A stretch of DNA of 64,000 nt. Origin: Struthidea cinerea (lineage: Eukaryota > Chordata > Aves > Passeriformes > Corcoracidae). The position numbers and the translations under genes were made by a program. Below, piece after piece: positions 1 through 13,900 of this stretch (position 1 is its first letter; each line of letters starts with the position of its first letter). The DNA lies in assembly GCA_013397865.1 (NCBI GenBank), contig VZTI01003934.1, positions 472,412 through 536,411 on the forward strand. The letters are read 5' to 3'. The notes below the pieces were generated by a model. It was given only the letters and a program-made list of their open reading frames with translations. It searched no databases and had not been told where the DNA came from.

Positions 1-13
1 TTTTTTTTTTTTT
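1..13 (+). repeat. Poly(T) at window edge
   Basis: The window opens with 13 T residues. The tract is cut by the window edge, so its full length is unknown. It could be the end of a minus-strand retro-element or plain low complexity. Confidence 0.7.
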
Positions 14-3000
14 AACTTGTTACACAAAACATTGTTTTTTCAATTTCAGGAAGTCTCTTGATGCCCTTTGGTTGATTTTGTTTTGCTTGTTATCTGGACA
101 ACTAATATTTTTTCCTGTTAGGGGGAAAAAAAGATTTTCCCAAGCAGATTAAAGATGTTTTTTAAGCATATGAATGGTGACATGGTTCACTTTCATTGCT
201 TTGTTTATTTTTAATAATGAAAAACACCTTAATTTATCGTAGCAAGACGTCCATCCTGGAGTAAACCTTGAATTGAGTTTTCGCTTGTTGTTTCTGATTT
301 GTTTGTGGCTTCTTATCTCAGGGAAGGCTGCAAGTGTTTTCTCATGCTTTTCTGAAGTCAAGGCACGTGACAGAGTTTTCTTCACAGCACATCTATGTCC
401 ACCAACAATGACAACCACATTTGCAAGAAGGGCTGACTTTATTTGATAGTTTTGAAGCAATCTGTTTATTCTAATTGAATTAGTTTAAAGAAGGTAGGCC
501 TATCCAGCCCCAATATCAGGGGGATTGTTTGATATGATCTCAGTTCTTTTTTAAAAAGAATAAAGCAAATGGCTTGTGAATGAGGTGCAGGTCTGCAAAA
601 GGGCAGCTGAGGTAAAGCCAACCAAGCTCCTTTTTGGAAATGAAGACCCTGGGTACCCTAACCCCTTCTCCTTTGCATCTTAGGTTCCTATTCTGTGCTT
701 TGCAAAAGCAGCAGCACTTCAGTGCCTCCAGGCTGGTGGTCTATTTTGCATCAAAGCAGATGTAAGCAGGGCAAGAGGAAATCAGGCTGTTAAGCTTTAA
801 AGGAGAAAGGCCAAAACTAAGAAGGGAATAGGAGAAGGCGAAAAAAAAGTCTTAGTTGTATATTATGCGTAAAATCCCTAGATGTTGTGCACCAGTGGTG
901 AGCGGGAGCCAGAGAGGCCCCATAGGGATGTCCTTCCCAGCCACAAATCCACGACCTCCCCCAGCCTCATGCCAGGCTGGCTACAAGGGCTGTGAGCAGC
1001 CAGGACTTGCATTGGGGTCTGCCAGCCCCAGGGAAGCTGGAGTGCAATGGCCACTGCTCAGCAAAAGGACACAGATCTCTGAACCAACAGGTGGGTGTAG
1101 GTGGGCAGGCAGCCGGCTCCAAGCACAACACACGTCCCTGTTTGTCCACTTGCTCACTGGTCTGGAGGAAACCACTGGGGCTGTCCTGCCCACCAATGGC
1201 TCAGAGGAAGTATGGCTGAGATATTTTTCTTGGCACAGGGACCTCCAGCATTACAGGCTTGCACATGCTGCCTGACCCCAGCGAGCTGCCTCCTCCAGGG
1301 ACTGCAAATCGTTTCCTCCTGCTCCAAAGGGGAGGCCCTGCTGCCCCTGCATGCCAATGATGGCATCGGGATCATGTGGGTCTTTTTCAGCTGAATAACA
1401 GCAATATCCTCCCCAAACCACACCAGTTCTGTCCTGGTAGGAGTCACCGAGTTTTAACTGCTTCACACGTTTTCAACTACCGGTGCAAATAATATCTTGA
1501 ACTCGTACTAAGGATCAAAATCACAGAAAAACTGAGAAAATCTCATCTTCTGGAGCAGACATCTTCTCCCTCTCTAGTTTAGAAGAGTTACTTGCTAAAG
1601 CTGCAATAGGTATTTGCACTGTCCTCACCTCTGCAGTGATCTGCATTTTATTACGCCAGCCTACATGCAAGAGGCAGGCTAACCCTTACTGCCCATTTCA
1701 AGTGTGCTGTAGGTAGGGGGCAAGTTTGGGGAGCAGGCACAGGCAAATTTATTAGCAGAGCTTTCAACAGAGGTGCAACCCCTTCCAACATGAGAGCTCA
1801 CCTCACTCCATGAAATGCCTGAAAACAGAATTCAGCTTTTGCCTTTTCTGACTATCTAATAACAAAACTGGCCATGCAATTCAAGCAGGTGCTTTCAAGG
1901 AAGAAAAACAAAATCCATCAGCAGGTTTATGGCACAATTTCAACAGCAACTGAAAGGATCTGGGTCTGGTGGTGAGAACAGCTGCACCTAGAGACCTCTT
2001 GGACAAACAGCTGGACCAGACCCAACAGAGAGCAGTAATTGCCACGTTATTATGTTAGCCACTGAAACATGCAAGTTGTTGCACATAATCTCTTTTCCTA
2101 ATGATGGTGGTAAAGCTACCACAATTTTATAAGCTCTTACTGTGGCAATAAAAGTCCAAATCAAGTCTGGAACACTTGGGTATTAATTTCTGCACAAATG
2201 TGGGAAAAAACATTAACAGAAGGGAATGATGGAAAATCAAGAGGGGCAAATATCAAAATCATGCTGTGCCTGTGCACGCAGGCACGTGCTGCCCTTGCAC
2301 AAGGAGGACACAGCAACTCTGTCTGAGGGAAATGCCATTCTGGGAACAGAGATCAACAGGAGGATCCAGCCAGTGACTGTGCCAGGCCTCGAAGGCACTG
2401 AAGAACTGTAATGGCCCTGACCAGCCTCACCTGGGCCTTCCCTATATCCATGGGTCCAGGGCTCTATTTAAGCTCAGTCCAGGGCTCCCAGCCTCTTAAC
2501 CTCCTTGTCCTAACCTCTTTGTCAAACGCATCCAGAAGCTCATTGCCCTGTTTTCGACTGCTGACTTATCCAGCCTTTCATTTGTTTGACCACATGACAA
2601 GTGTGGGAAAAAGCTGAGAAGGGAGCGATGGAGGATGGATAGGGGAGAGGGATAGAGAGGATGTGAAGGACATGTCCCAAGTGGCAAACAGCTCACTGAG
2701 GTCTTGCTGCTAATGCAAGAGGTTCAGACCACTTGAAGAGGTTCATAGGTCTGTTCTACAGCACTACTCATTTTCTGAAAAATTGAACACTTTTTAATAA
2801 TGGGAGAACAAAGGCTGGAGGGGGCATAGCCAGCACTCCAGGCACATAAAAATCAGAAAGGAAACCAAAATGTTTCTGATGAGGTTTAAATGTGGGCCTT
2901 GTAACAGTGCTGGGAAATGATGAAACATCCTAGGCATCCATCATTACCCTGATTTCGAGACAATAGGTCTGAGGGCCTGCTTGGTGCAGGGTTAGGTCAG

Positions 3001-3745
3001 CCTTTCCTGCCAACCTTGCAGGCACAGTGAGCTCTGAGCCCGAGGACACCCTTGCCAGGGGCACAAGGGGAAGCACCGGGATGATGCAGGGAGTCGTGGA
3101 CAACAGCTGAGTTGGTAATGCACAGCCAAGAGCCTTGAAGTGCAGATCCTCTTCCTGTCTCCTTCTCTACTTGGTGACTGTTGCTGCCTGGCTCAGATGG
3201 ATGGCCTTACCCATTCTCAGCCCCATTTAATGTGAACCCCGGAGACCCAGGGCAGAGGCTTGCTATGCTGCTCCCACCACTGGTGTAGCTGCACTTGGCC
3301 TGTCTCAGGTCCTGTGTTTGTAAAGCAGAGTCGATTACTCTTGTCCTTGTCACAGGTCTGATGAGCTGTTGATGACTATAATCTCATTTGCTCAGTGCTG
3401 CAGTGTCAGTCTGTGTGGACAGGGAGCTCTGGACACTTGCTTGCTTTTGCTGTTGTTCCCTCATCTTGTTAAAAAGCCTCCTTCTGGATTTCTCCAACTC
3501 CTTCAACACAGACACACATGATATTTCACAGCGAGCCTTGGCTCTGCATTGGCACCTTCCCAAAGGGCCACAGAGCGGTGCTCAGCCCAGAGTAAGGCTT
3601 GGCTTTCACATGTTATTTGTGCTTGCCGTACTCTGCTGCTCATGGTAAATGAGTGACTTTGTAGGATGCTGTGATGCTTCTAGCCTGATCTGGCACTCCA
3701 AACATGTACCCTGCAGCCAGCTGGCTTGCTCAGTGACTAGGTCAA

Positions 3746-3770
3746 CCTCCTTCCCTCCCTCTCCCTCCCT
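3746..3770 (+). repeat. Pure pyrimidine CCTCC/CCCT tract
   Basis: Twenty-five uninterrupted pyrimidines are built from CCTCC and CCCT units. It is a simple low-complexity tract with no gene attached. Confidence 0.85.
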
Positions 3771-4771
3771 GTGATTCCTATTCCCTGTGCACAGTGATTT
3801 GAGTGCTCTGGATGGAAACCTGCACAAGGAGTTGAGCTGTCGCTGCTGCCCTTCTGCTCCACAACCTCCAGCTCAGCAATCCCCCTGTGTGCATTCATTC
3901 CTGACCACGGCACCATGCCCAGCTCAGGGAGCACAAGGGACACATCCGAGACCAGGACTGCGTTCGCTCTGTACTAGGCAGGCAGAGCAAGAGGAACTCC
4001 AGCCAACATTTTCTCTTCCATGAAAACCACCCACAGGGCTTCACAGAGCTGTGCGTGTGAGCGTGTGTGTCCAGGGACACAGGACGCGTGTTCCCACTTT
4101 AGCCCTTCAAGAGCAGCAGTGTAAATGGGCTCTCCAGGGAGCCCTGGCTGCCTTGCTGCTGGAAGAGACACAGCTGCAAAGCATCACTCAGGAGAAGAAA
4201 GCAAACATGGGAGAAATGGATGTTGTTTCATATGCCTTTAAATAGCTGATAGTATTGAAGTTAGAGCTACTGCTTAGAGCCTAATCTCTTACTTGATTTT
4301 GGGGCGAGATCACGTGGTGAGGTCATTGCTCACGGCTGTACAGCAGTCATTTTTAAGGATGCAGAACTATGAGTTATGATTATGTGAGATCAAGTAAAAA
4401 GAAAATCTTGATCTTGAAAGGGGGAAAAGCCTCTAAACATTTAGGCTTACTGCAAAAATAACCAAGAGAGCTAGAAAAAAACCTACCCAAATATTTTCCA
4501 GTATGTATAAATAAGCTCTCTTTTCTACAATGTTCTTCACTACAAAAGGAAATGTCATGTTGAGTCAACTTGTGACCCAAATGAAATTACATGTATTTGT
4601 TTATTTTACTTATTCTCCTGTTTACAATGTGTTGCACTTGGTGGACATATTTTTGTGCACACTGTTATGTTCCAGCAGCAATATTATCAAAATGCATTTT
4701 CGTATTTGCCACCCAAACTCTGGCTGAGGAACTGTGTTTCTGGGTACCAGTCACATAAATGAACAAGGTCT

Positions 4772-4798
4772 CTGTGTGTTTGTGTGTGTGCATGTGCA
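4772..4798 (+). repeat. Imperfect (GT)n tract
   Basis: About 27 bases of alternating TG are broken by one extra T and a CA. It is a short GT microsatellite. A smaller GT-rich stretch lies at 4,051-4,072. Confidence 0.75.
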
Positions 4799-7700
4799 CT
4801 TGCTAACTCAGGACTCACAGCTCTGCAAACTAAACCTAATTATGCATACAAAAGAGTGACGAAAGACTTTCTGCTTTTTATCAGCTATGTGATTTTAAGA
4901 AGGAGGAGGAGATAGGTTTGCTGTTCAGGCCATTTCCAGGAAAGTGTTTCAGTGGACCCTACAAATAATTTTAACCCTTTGTTTTAAGGTCTATTACATA
5001 TAAGGCACTGTAAGATAGCAGTCCAAGGAATAGACAGGACGCTCCTTTCTACGGTCTGGGTGTGTTTTTGTGGCTCTGCAATGACTTGCAAACAGTGAGT
5101 GTGAACGCTTTGGTTGATGGTGGATTTGGTGGAGGGGGTGGCTGTTCCTGCTGTGTGCTTGCTGTGTGGCATTGTCTCAGACTCCTCTTGGGGTGACGTG
5201 TGCCTCACAGGTGGGGATATCTTCCAACTGCTTGGGAATCATCCATAGCTGTAATGCATTACTTTACTTGGTAAGAAGCTATTTTCTCACTAGCCACCTG
5301 GATGCTTCTCATAAAAACTGCACACCAAGGGTCTATTCATGTTGGCCTACACAATGGATTTCCTTTCCATGAGCATTCTTGGAAATAAAGCTCTGCTCCC
5401 TGAATGTTTGTGAATAACAAGGTTTATGGATCCCATCTAAACAAAGCAACAGTTTTAGTAGAAAGAACATATTGTTTTGCTGTGTTTTCCCAGCTCCAGG
5501 TTATTTCGGCAGCCCACCAGTGGCTCCAGCTTGTGTTTGAGTGTTAGCACACTCAAGGGTTGGCTTGGAAAAGGGTTGGCTCAGGAGAATGTTGCAGGAT
5601 GGAGACCAGAACCCTGGATTGTTTTATTGCAGGAACTGGATTAACTCATATGAGCTCATTCTCTGGTCTTCATTGCATTGTGTTTGGCAGTTCCTGCAGC
5701 ACGATTGCATCTAGGTTAAGTGGCATTGTTCTGGAGTCAGTGAGGGAACAATCCTGTATTGACTAGGTGTGAGAGAAGGACAAGGTGATCTCATAAGTTT
5801 TCACCATTTTTGGTACCCGTGTTTCACTTGTATGTCCATTCTTTTAACCTTTTCTCTCTGCCTGAAGGTGATAATTCTCCACATGCAACGGACAGGATTG
5901 CTTCATGAAACAGTGGAGCTTGGCTCAACCAGGCTTGTGCATTTGGCAGAACAACCCTCCATTACCATGGGCTGGGAGAGACTCTTACCCACTCAGGCAC
6001 TGGACCATGGGCCTGCCTCAAGTAAGTGACTTGCCAGCCATCAATGTTTGTACTTGTCAGCACTGGCTGTCCTGCTTTCCTCCACCTCCACTGAGTGCTG
6101 CTCTCCTGAGGGGAGGTAATGGAAAAGTCGAGTGCACTAGTGCAGAGAAAACTCTGACTGTCCTGGGTGTCATCCAGAACCTGAAGGACTACATCATTCA
6201 GGCTCACTGAGGTGCAGTGCACTGTGGTCTTCTGAGCAGACCTCATGCTGTATGAGCTGCCCTAGGAGTGTATGCAGAGCTCTATCATTATGGACTTGGA
6301 CTTCCCTGAAGAAAAAAAGGGCTGCTCCAGACCAACAAAAGTGTTTGAACAGCTAATGTTCAAATAAACTTCTGACACTGTGAAACTCTGGGTCTTGCTT
6401 TCTTTGTTATTGACATCCAAGCACTCTGCTTTTAAAGCCTTCATTGGCTAACAGTAAAATGCAGCTTTCACTGAACACATTGATTGTGCGTCATAGATCT
6501 GAGTACAGATCAGGCAAAGAGTCTTGGTTAAAGGCCAGAAAAAAATCTGCCTTGAACAACAAAAGTAGGGAAATTTAGTTTGGACTTGAAGGTGAAAGAA
6601 ACTGAAAAATCTCATTTTTTTCTCTCTTCTCCCTGGAATCCTAACCTTAATGGTGAGAGTGTTTTAGGAGCAAGAATGTGAGGATGGAAGAAAGACTGTC
6701 CTACATCACTCTTCCAAAAGCAGTGTTGGGTTTCCCCCAAAGATCTGGAGGAGCTTCTCCACATGATTTGTTTCTGGTTTTGTGTCTTTTTGGTGACCCT
6801 TTTTGCACTGAATGGGAGCATCTGTAGCTCTTGGAGGGCAGATGTTACAGAGGGGCTGACAGGCAGCAAGGGTCCTGGGGGAAATGGGATGCCTGTTGGT
6901 GGAACAAAGGGTGTGGAGTCACTGTGTAAGTGCCTGAGCTCTTTGTATATCCCCAAAGACTGATAAAGTTGCAGGGCAGGAGAACTACCCCCAGGTTTGT
7001 CACTGGTATGAGAAGCTCTGATCATCTGCCTGTTATGGTGATGAGAGACTGTGATCTGCACCCACCACCCCTGTGGGACCTGCAGCACTTGGACCTCTGC
7101 AACTCTGAAGCACATAAACCTACTCTTGAACCTTTTAGTCACAGAAACCCTGAAATAAGCAGTGTTTGACTCAATTGAAGGCAGCCGTTGAAGGTGGATA
7201 GGCTCTTTCACACCTAAAACTGTTTCATAGGAAGAACTTTGCTACCAGGACTTCCTTTCTCCGTCTCAATGTCTGCCTGTTAGCATCAGTTTCTGTGCAA
7301 ATCCCAGTTCAGAGACAGCCAGAGTGGCTTAATCCCTGTCACAGTATTTATTTTATCATAATCATGTTTTATGCAGTGCTTCCTACACACGTGTGACACT
7401 CAGTGTCTAGGGACATGTGGTGTGTGCCAGGCACTGGGAGGGGTCCTCCTCCTGCTGGCTGCTGGACAGGAATTTGCACAGGTCTCCCTCCTGCTCTGTT
7501 TTATGATCGTATGAACCTGTGCTTCTGTGCCCTGTGTGCAGGTCAGATACACGCGCCCGTGGGTTGGAAGCAGCACAGGCATCCCTAGGAGCTGGCTGGA
7601 TGCTGCAAGGCAGAGTGAGCTGGGAGCACAGGAAGTCATGCTGGCATTACTGGTTTGATCTATTCTAAGGAAGCTGGGTGATAAAACTCCATCCCAGGAT

Positions 7701-7885
7701 AATTTTAGAGGTTTTTGCTTTCTGCTGTCGCAGTGGCAAGCTCCAAAGATATACTGCCTTTCCTGTTACAGGAAGCTACAGATACAACTTCTCATCCATT
7801 CACAGAGACTTATCCAGCTTGTATTTTGCTAAAGACATCAAGGAATGTCTTCTGAAAGGAGACCAATGATGTTTTCTTGTTCCAG

Positions 7886-7945
7886 TGAGGGAAACTGAGG
7901 CACCAATCAATGAAGTGATGGATTCAATGCCACCTGAAGACCAAG
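7886..7945 (+). mobile_element. Possible MIR-like core fragment
   Basis: 'gggaaactgaggcacc' matches the best-conserved MIR core stretch, and 'tgaagtgatgg' follows at about the right distance. The rest does not align convincingly, so this may be chance. Confidence 0.28.
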
Positions 7946-10900
7946 TGCAACTTGAACATTAAGTGCACATACTCTTCCCAGCATCCTCCCCCTACCACAG
8001 CCTCATGTCCAAAACTGCAGCTGGGAGAGAGGGACAGGGAGCTGAGCTTGCTGGAGGTGCTCCTGCAGAAAGGGAGAGGCAGCTTGCCTCAGGGATCAGT
8101 ACAGAAAACACTCTTGCAATGAGCAGTAGGTGCTGTTGCACAGGCATGTCAGGGAAAAGTCTATTCCTGTCAGATTGGAGAAATTGTTTTGGAATGGTTC
8201 ATTGGCGTGAACATACATCCCCAAAATAGTGTCAGGAGCAGAGGAACTGTAGTGCTATGAAGGGGACGTATCAGTTTTCTGCACTGGAGAGTAGGGTGGT
8301 AGATTAGGAGGGAACATGGGTGCATTTACTTCTCCATTCTTCCCCGAATCTCTTTTAAAAAACCCTGGAGATGAGGATGGTTTCCCAGCCGAGGGTGGTC
8401 TTTGTGACCATACTAAGGCAAGGTAGAGTTGTACTGCCATTGTGGGATCATGAAAAAAATGCTGTTCCCTATGGAGTTCCCTCATCTCTGGCAGACATCA
8501 GAAAGTGGATGGAAGGTGCTGGATGGGAGGTGGGACCTTTGGACTAGATGGAGCTTGTAAAAGCAGATGAATCCTGGGGACCTGGTGAAATTTCAGACTC
8601 CTTTCCCAATTGCTCAGGTGGAATCAAGGCATGCCGTGGATGTGAGTGAGGGGAAGGGCTGTACAGCTGCTCAATAGTCCAGGCTTGGGCACACCTGCCC
8701 TTCCTGTGATGGGACAATATGGCTGGAGGAAGGAGCAGTGTTTAGAGGTTACAGCCCCCAGCCTCCCTCCTACAAACTCTCCCTCATGCACAAACACACA
8801 GCCCTTGTTGGTGGAGTGATGCTGCAGCTGCCATGAGAGACCCAGGCAAATCCCATGATAGGGGTGTGGAAAGAAAAAGCAACCCAGGAATGAAAAGAGC
8901 CCTCCACCATGTGCAGGTTATTTTCAAAGGACGGCATTGCTGTTTTCCCAGGCAACAGCAGGCTAGGAGGCAACTTGGGTGGGCAGGTGATCAGAGTGAA
9001 GCAGAGAGCTGCCATCCCCAGCCAAGATGGGGATGCTGTTTACAATAAACAGAAATCTGTAAGAGAAGGGAGGGACTGTGAGAGGGAGCTGGGGAGATCT
9101 CCATGGAGACACTTAACCTCCTCCAATGGGTGCCTTCGGAGACTGGCACTGACCAAGTCCTAGGAACAAAGTCACCTGGCATAGGCACAGCAGGATCCCT
9201 GCCACACGTGCCGTCTGCAGTGAGGTGGAGATTTCCAGACCTGTTATTCAGCACAGAAGAAAAATGGCATTGAAATGACATTGAGGTTGGGACCCAAGCC
9301 GTAGAAAGCCAAGAAATTCAGAAAGCAACAGCCAGCTGTTTGCTTTCAGTGAGGGGCCCAAAGCCCTGGAAGGAGGGGGAGGGAGCGTTTTTGCCGGGCT
9401 GATAGTGTGGTGACTTGCTTTATCTCTCAGGGTGGCAACAAGTATCCTCTATTACTATTTTGGAGCAATTATTATGAAATCCTCTGCATTTGTTATTATT
9501 GTCTTATTATTTTGGAGTGATACTTGACAGTGTGAGAGAGGTAAGAATTGAGGAAGAGACTTTCCTGCAGGATGAAGGACTAGAGGGTAATTTTGTGATT
9601 CACCCCCAGGAGCGCACAACACCTGTTCATCTGCCTGGGGATATGGCTGATTTCACTGCCTGCTCCCTGCCTGTTCCATCCCCTTAGGAAGAGCTGGACT
9701 AATATCTGCATCTGAGTTCTCACTGCTTTACTTTATGACACTGAAGTCAAAACTCCTCGCTCTACCTTTCCAGCCCTGGGGAAAGTGAGGATGTGTGCCC
9801 TGCAGTACATTTCTGCTGTTCACAGTCTGGGTACAACCTCTGTCACTATGGTGCCTGACCACTCCGTAGCCACGGTGCTCTGTGAGGGAGAAAGAGGTCT
9901 GAGGCTGTGGCTGCTCACTTTGGGCTCTCAGAGGATGTCTGCATAGTGAGAAGACCAGACTCGTGACCCCAAGCTTACTCACAGCCAGAATGCTGCAGGT
10001 ACACCCTTCAACCTTGGATTCAGATATCCCCCTCATTTCTCCCAAGGAAACTGGGGGATGCCACCAGCTACTCCTCTGCAAGTGTTCTCCCAGATGGAAA
10101 GCAAGATTTGTGGCATTAGAAGCAGACAAGATATGGAGCAGCTGTACTCAGTAAGCTGTGGTACTTCCCTGGCATGCATGCACCCGAGCTGTGCTGCATG
10201 AGCATTTGCAAGTGTCCTGCTTGAAGGAGGAGGGCTGAGGATGCAAGGCTGCAGTTTCCATTTGAACTGGTGCAGGAGGGTGAAAGGAAATGGCTGTGCA
10301 GAACCAGCCCTTTTACCTTCTTTTCAGGAGAGCCCACAGTGCGGAATATGATGGAGTGATGGCATGGTCTGTGCTCCCGTGCCAAGGGCTGCGTCACACA
10401 GAGATGGAAACCACCGAATCCACCTAGCATAAACAAAGGAAATGGGGAAGTGATTTACTGTAAAATAAAAAAAAAAAAGATCCATCTCAGAAGGGAAATG
10501 CACAGACCACACTTTGGGGTTTGGGAAGGATCAGCAAGATAGGAGGGGGAGTAGGCCAGAGAGAAAGGTTTGTCTGCAGCCTTGAGTTCAACTTTTTCAG
10601 CGCTGCCATGCTCCAGGGTCTCTTGGGAACAGTATAGCAAGCCCAGGAGGACAGCCCTGAAGGAAGGTGGCATTGGTTCACACACTGAAGGTGTCAGCGG
10701 GCTCTGCCTCTGTAGGTGGAGGGAAGAAGGACACGCTTCTTCCCCCTCAAGATATGTTTTGTAACCCTTTCAGTGATTATTGGTATCTGTAAAAGGGAGC
10801 CCCAGGGACACTCCTGGCCCTCATCAAGGGAAAACTGATGGCCCTCATCAGGTGACACTGCTCGTGGGAAACCACCTCTGTGGTGTCAGTCCTTGCTTGC

Positions 10901-13900
10901 CTTCCTCCTGGGCTCACGGTGCAGGGGAGCAGGTTTGGGAGCACATCCTTGTCACATGGGTATGTGAGAGCCAAGGGAGCAGCTGGCTGGCTGCTGAAAT
11001 GGGATGACCAGAGCAGGAGTCATTTCCCTTTTCCCACATTCCCTGAAGGAAGCAGTGTGGTGTCAGCAGGTTGCGTGAGGTTAAGCTGTCACATCTGAAG
11101 TGTTCATCTGCTGTGGCATGTCTAAACCTCCGCAGCCTTGTGCCTGGCCCCTCATGCTGGCTGTGGCCTACAGAGGTGTGAAGAAAAGCAAAATACATGG
11201 AGGAAAAAGAAGAAAAACCATGGAAGTAAAAACGTTAAGGGAGCTGCAGGGACAGACGCTGCCTGGCTTTCCTCTTTCTTCCACCAAAAGGGAATTGAAG
11301 CCATGAGGAAGAAAATTGCATTAATTATAATTTGTGTACTTTGTGGTTAGCTTGGCTAAATGATATGAAAGTATAGACTGGACTGTTTGCAAGACTGCAA
11401 AGGGTGTGTTGAGATGGGTGATGGAGGTTCACAGTTCCTCCTGATGTCTGACATGCAGCATATGAGACAATTTCAGGAGGAGAAAGGTGTTGGTGTCATT
11501 TAAAACTACTCTGTTGGAAACTAGTGCCCAAAAGAGTATTACTTGGGTTGAGAGTATTCCAGTTTTTTTCAAGATATTTTCTGTCTCTAATTTATCAAAT
11601 TCTTGATAGCAGGAGGTAATTGGAACAGTAGACATTCATTTAAATGTACCTAAGACAGATAAAGATCAGGGACGAATTGGGAGAAATAACGAGACCAGCC
11701 ATTTATGACCCTTTTGTGCTTTTACCAGGAGATTCTGGCTCTTCAGTATCCTTTTCTTTGCATTTTTCTGCCTCTCACTGTCCAAATGCCACCCCTCAGA
11801 GCATCCCTCATAAGCCCTCTTGCCACAGAGTTTCTTGCCACAGAGAAGCTTGCAGGCCAAGATAACACAAACCCACCCAAACCCAGGTCCTTTCACTGCT
11901 TTGGTGATGCTGTGGCTAGAGGACAATCAGACCTCACCCTTCAAGGCATCCTCTGGACAGAAGAAAATTGTTTCCCCAAACTATCCATCACACAGCACCA
12001 AAGTTTATGAAGTACTTTCTGGGAGAGTTTTCAAGGTCTGTCAGAGACGGGACACCAATGCCAGCAGATCGATGGTCTGAACAGAAGTAGCAGTGGGAGC
12101 TGCCCTCAGGACTAGAATGGCTTTTGGAGGGCCTTAGTCCTGACAGTCGTGTTATGTAGCCCAGATGTCCCCTGACTTTCAAATGTTATCTTTGAGATCT
12201 CCAACACATCTTCATTCTTACCCCCCATGACAGTCCTCTATGCTCTTCCCCTTTGGGCTGTTAGGAAGAGCAGCTCCACAGGGGGGACAGAGAGGGATGA
12301 AAGAATGACCACATTTGAATGGATAGACTATTTCGATCCAAAACAAGAGCAGTAGGCCACTGCTGGGGGTGGCGGATGCACTGCTGTGACTCAGGACATG
12401 CAATCATCAATTACCTGAATTACTAATTTGCATTTCCACATGAAGAGTCACTTTTCTGAGCTCTGGCGTTGCATATAACCTCAAAAAGCTACAAAGTTAT
12501 GTAAACTAAATGATTAATAGACCAAAGATTTCTGAGATAGTTTTCAACACGATGTTTCTTTAATGAAGCAATGCCAACTACTAACACAGGGACATCTCCT
12601 CCTGAAAATGCTGGATAAATGCCTGCTCTTACCGGTTTTCCACACAGCTGGAAAAAGTTCCTTGACTGGAAAAGTCCCTGGGCAGACAGCATGCATCAAA
12701 AAAGATCCTCTGTGGACACTTTGGAGCCTTTCCCAGAAGCAGGATTGACCTGGGCAAGGTGCATTTATGAGGGACCTGGCTCTGTAGTGGTTGTCCAGAG
12801 GTCCTCCTCAAATGGTGGGGCAGAGCTGGGCTGGTGTTTGCTGCTTCCAAGTGACCAGAGATTGTGTTCACAGACAATCTTCCACAGAAGGCACACCTTC
12901 TCTTGAAGGACATCTCCTTTGGTTTTTGGAGGCAACCTTCCAGAAGGCCTCCTGGCAGCTCTGTGGGATCACCCATGCTGGGACTTCGCTCTCCAGCAGG
13001 CTTGGCCCTGCTCGCTGTCCCACATCTGTGTGAGCTGGTGGCATCGCAGGTGTGTGCTTGCTGTCTGCTTCACAGCGGGGTCAGCAGGTCTTGGGCCTGC
13101 TCCAAGCTGTGAGGCAGCCAGGCACTGGGACAGATGCGTGCTGAGGGACTGGGAGACAACGGGATCTGCCATGCCTCTGCCTTGGGTAACGAGGGAGATG
13201 CAGTGAATCATCAGTCTGGATCTCAGTTGTGTCCTGCCTTAGGAGATGTCGGCTGTGGGCTGCCCATGTTCAAGCAGCAAAGAACTGCTCCCACCAGATA
13301 GAATGATTCACACAGACCCTTTCTTTTTTCTTTAATTTTCACCCTCTTCTTTATTTTCAGGGACCCCCCCAGTACTAGAAATAGTTTTGTTGAAGATTTG
13401 GGTAGCTTTCTGATCCAGAGGCTGGAACCAAAATCTGCTTTACTAGTTCAAAACAAAACCATTGCTACTGAGGCACAGGGGAATAGATGGGAGAGGCTAT
13501 CTTTAGTAGTCTTAATGTGTTGTAGTCTTGCAGTGGTTTTGTTCATTTAAATATAATTTGACATTAAATAAAATGTCTTCACATAGAGTGGAAAAAATGG
13601 ACGCTAGGATTCTTTTTCAGAACAGAGAACCTTAGGTTAATTGACCAAAAATTATTGCTTGCACATAATCTTTCATTTCCAGACCATAATATATTTTCTA
13701 TAAATATATGTAGGGCCCTGTGACAAATTGTAGTGGCTCCAGACTAGCTCTTGTAATGAAGCTGAGGCAGTCTGTTGAGCAAATGAACTATTTCATCAGC
13801 CCTTATTTATATTACAAGAAACTACACGGTATTATGACAAATTCACCATCTGGTCACTTACTGCTCTACACATCTGTATTGTATTATTGGTTTAGACCGT

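Larger units (their letters stand above)
1..7885. other. Noncoding stretch without recognised genes
   Basis: Nothing here supports a gene. The longest frame is 199 codons on the minus strand at 6,612-7,211, with no domain and unremarkable composition. Isolated AATAAA hexamers at 2,147-2,152 and 5,384-5,389 have no transcript leading to them. The only structured sequences seen are the edge poly(T), the CT tract at 3.75 kb and the GT tract at 4.77 kb. Confidence 0.7.

Noticed and set aside
6612..7211. 199-codon minus-strand open frame
   Set aside because: No known family, plus-strand frames overlap it, and no flanking splice or polyadenylation signals fit. It is plausible as a chance open run.
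8530..8560. CR1-like 'tttggactagatgga'
   Set aside because: It resembles the CR1 'ggactagatgatct' motif for about 10 bases only. The following 'gaggtcttttccaac' and octamer tail are absent.
10441..10478. Retrotransposon or retrogene tail at an A run
   Set aside because: No element body or coding remnant upstream and no target-site duplication could be seen.
12270..12295. CTCF-like 'ccacaggggggacag'
   Set aside because: It would need a one-base insertion relative to the consensus and has no supporting context.
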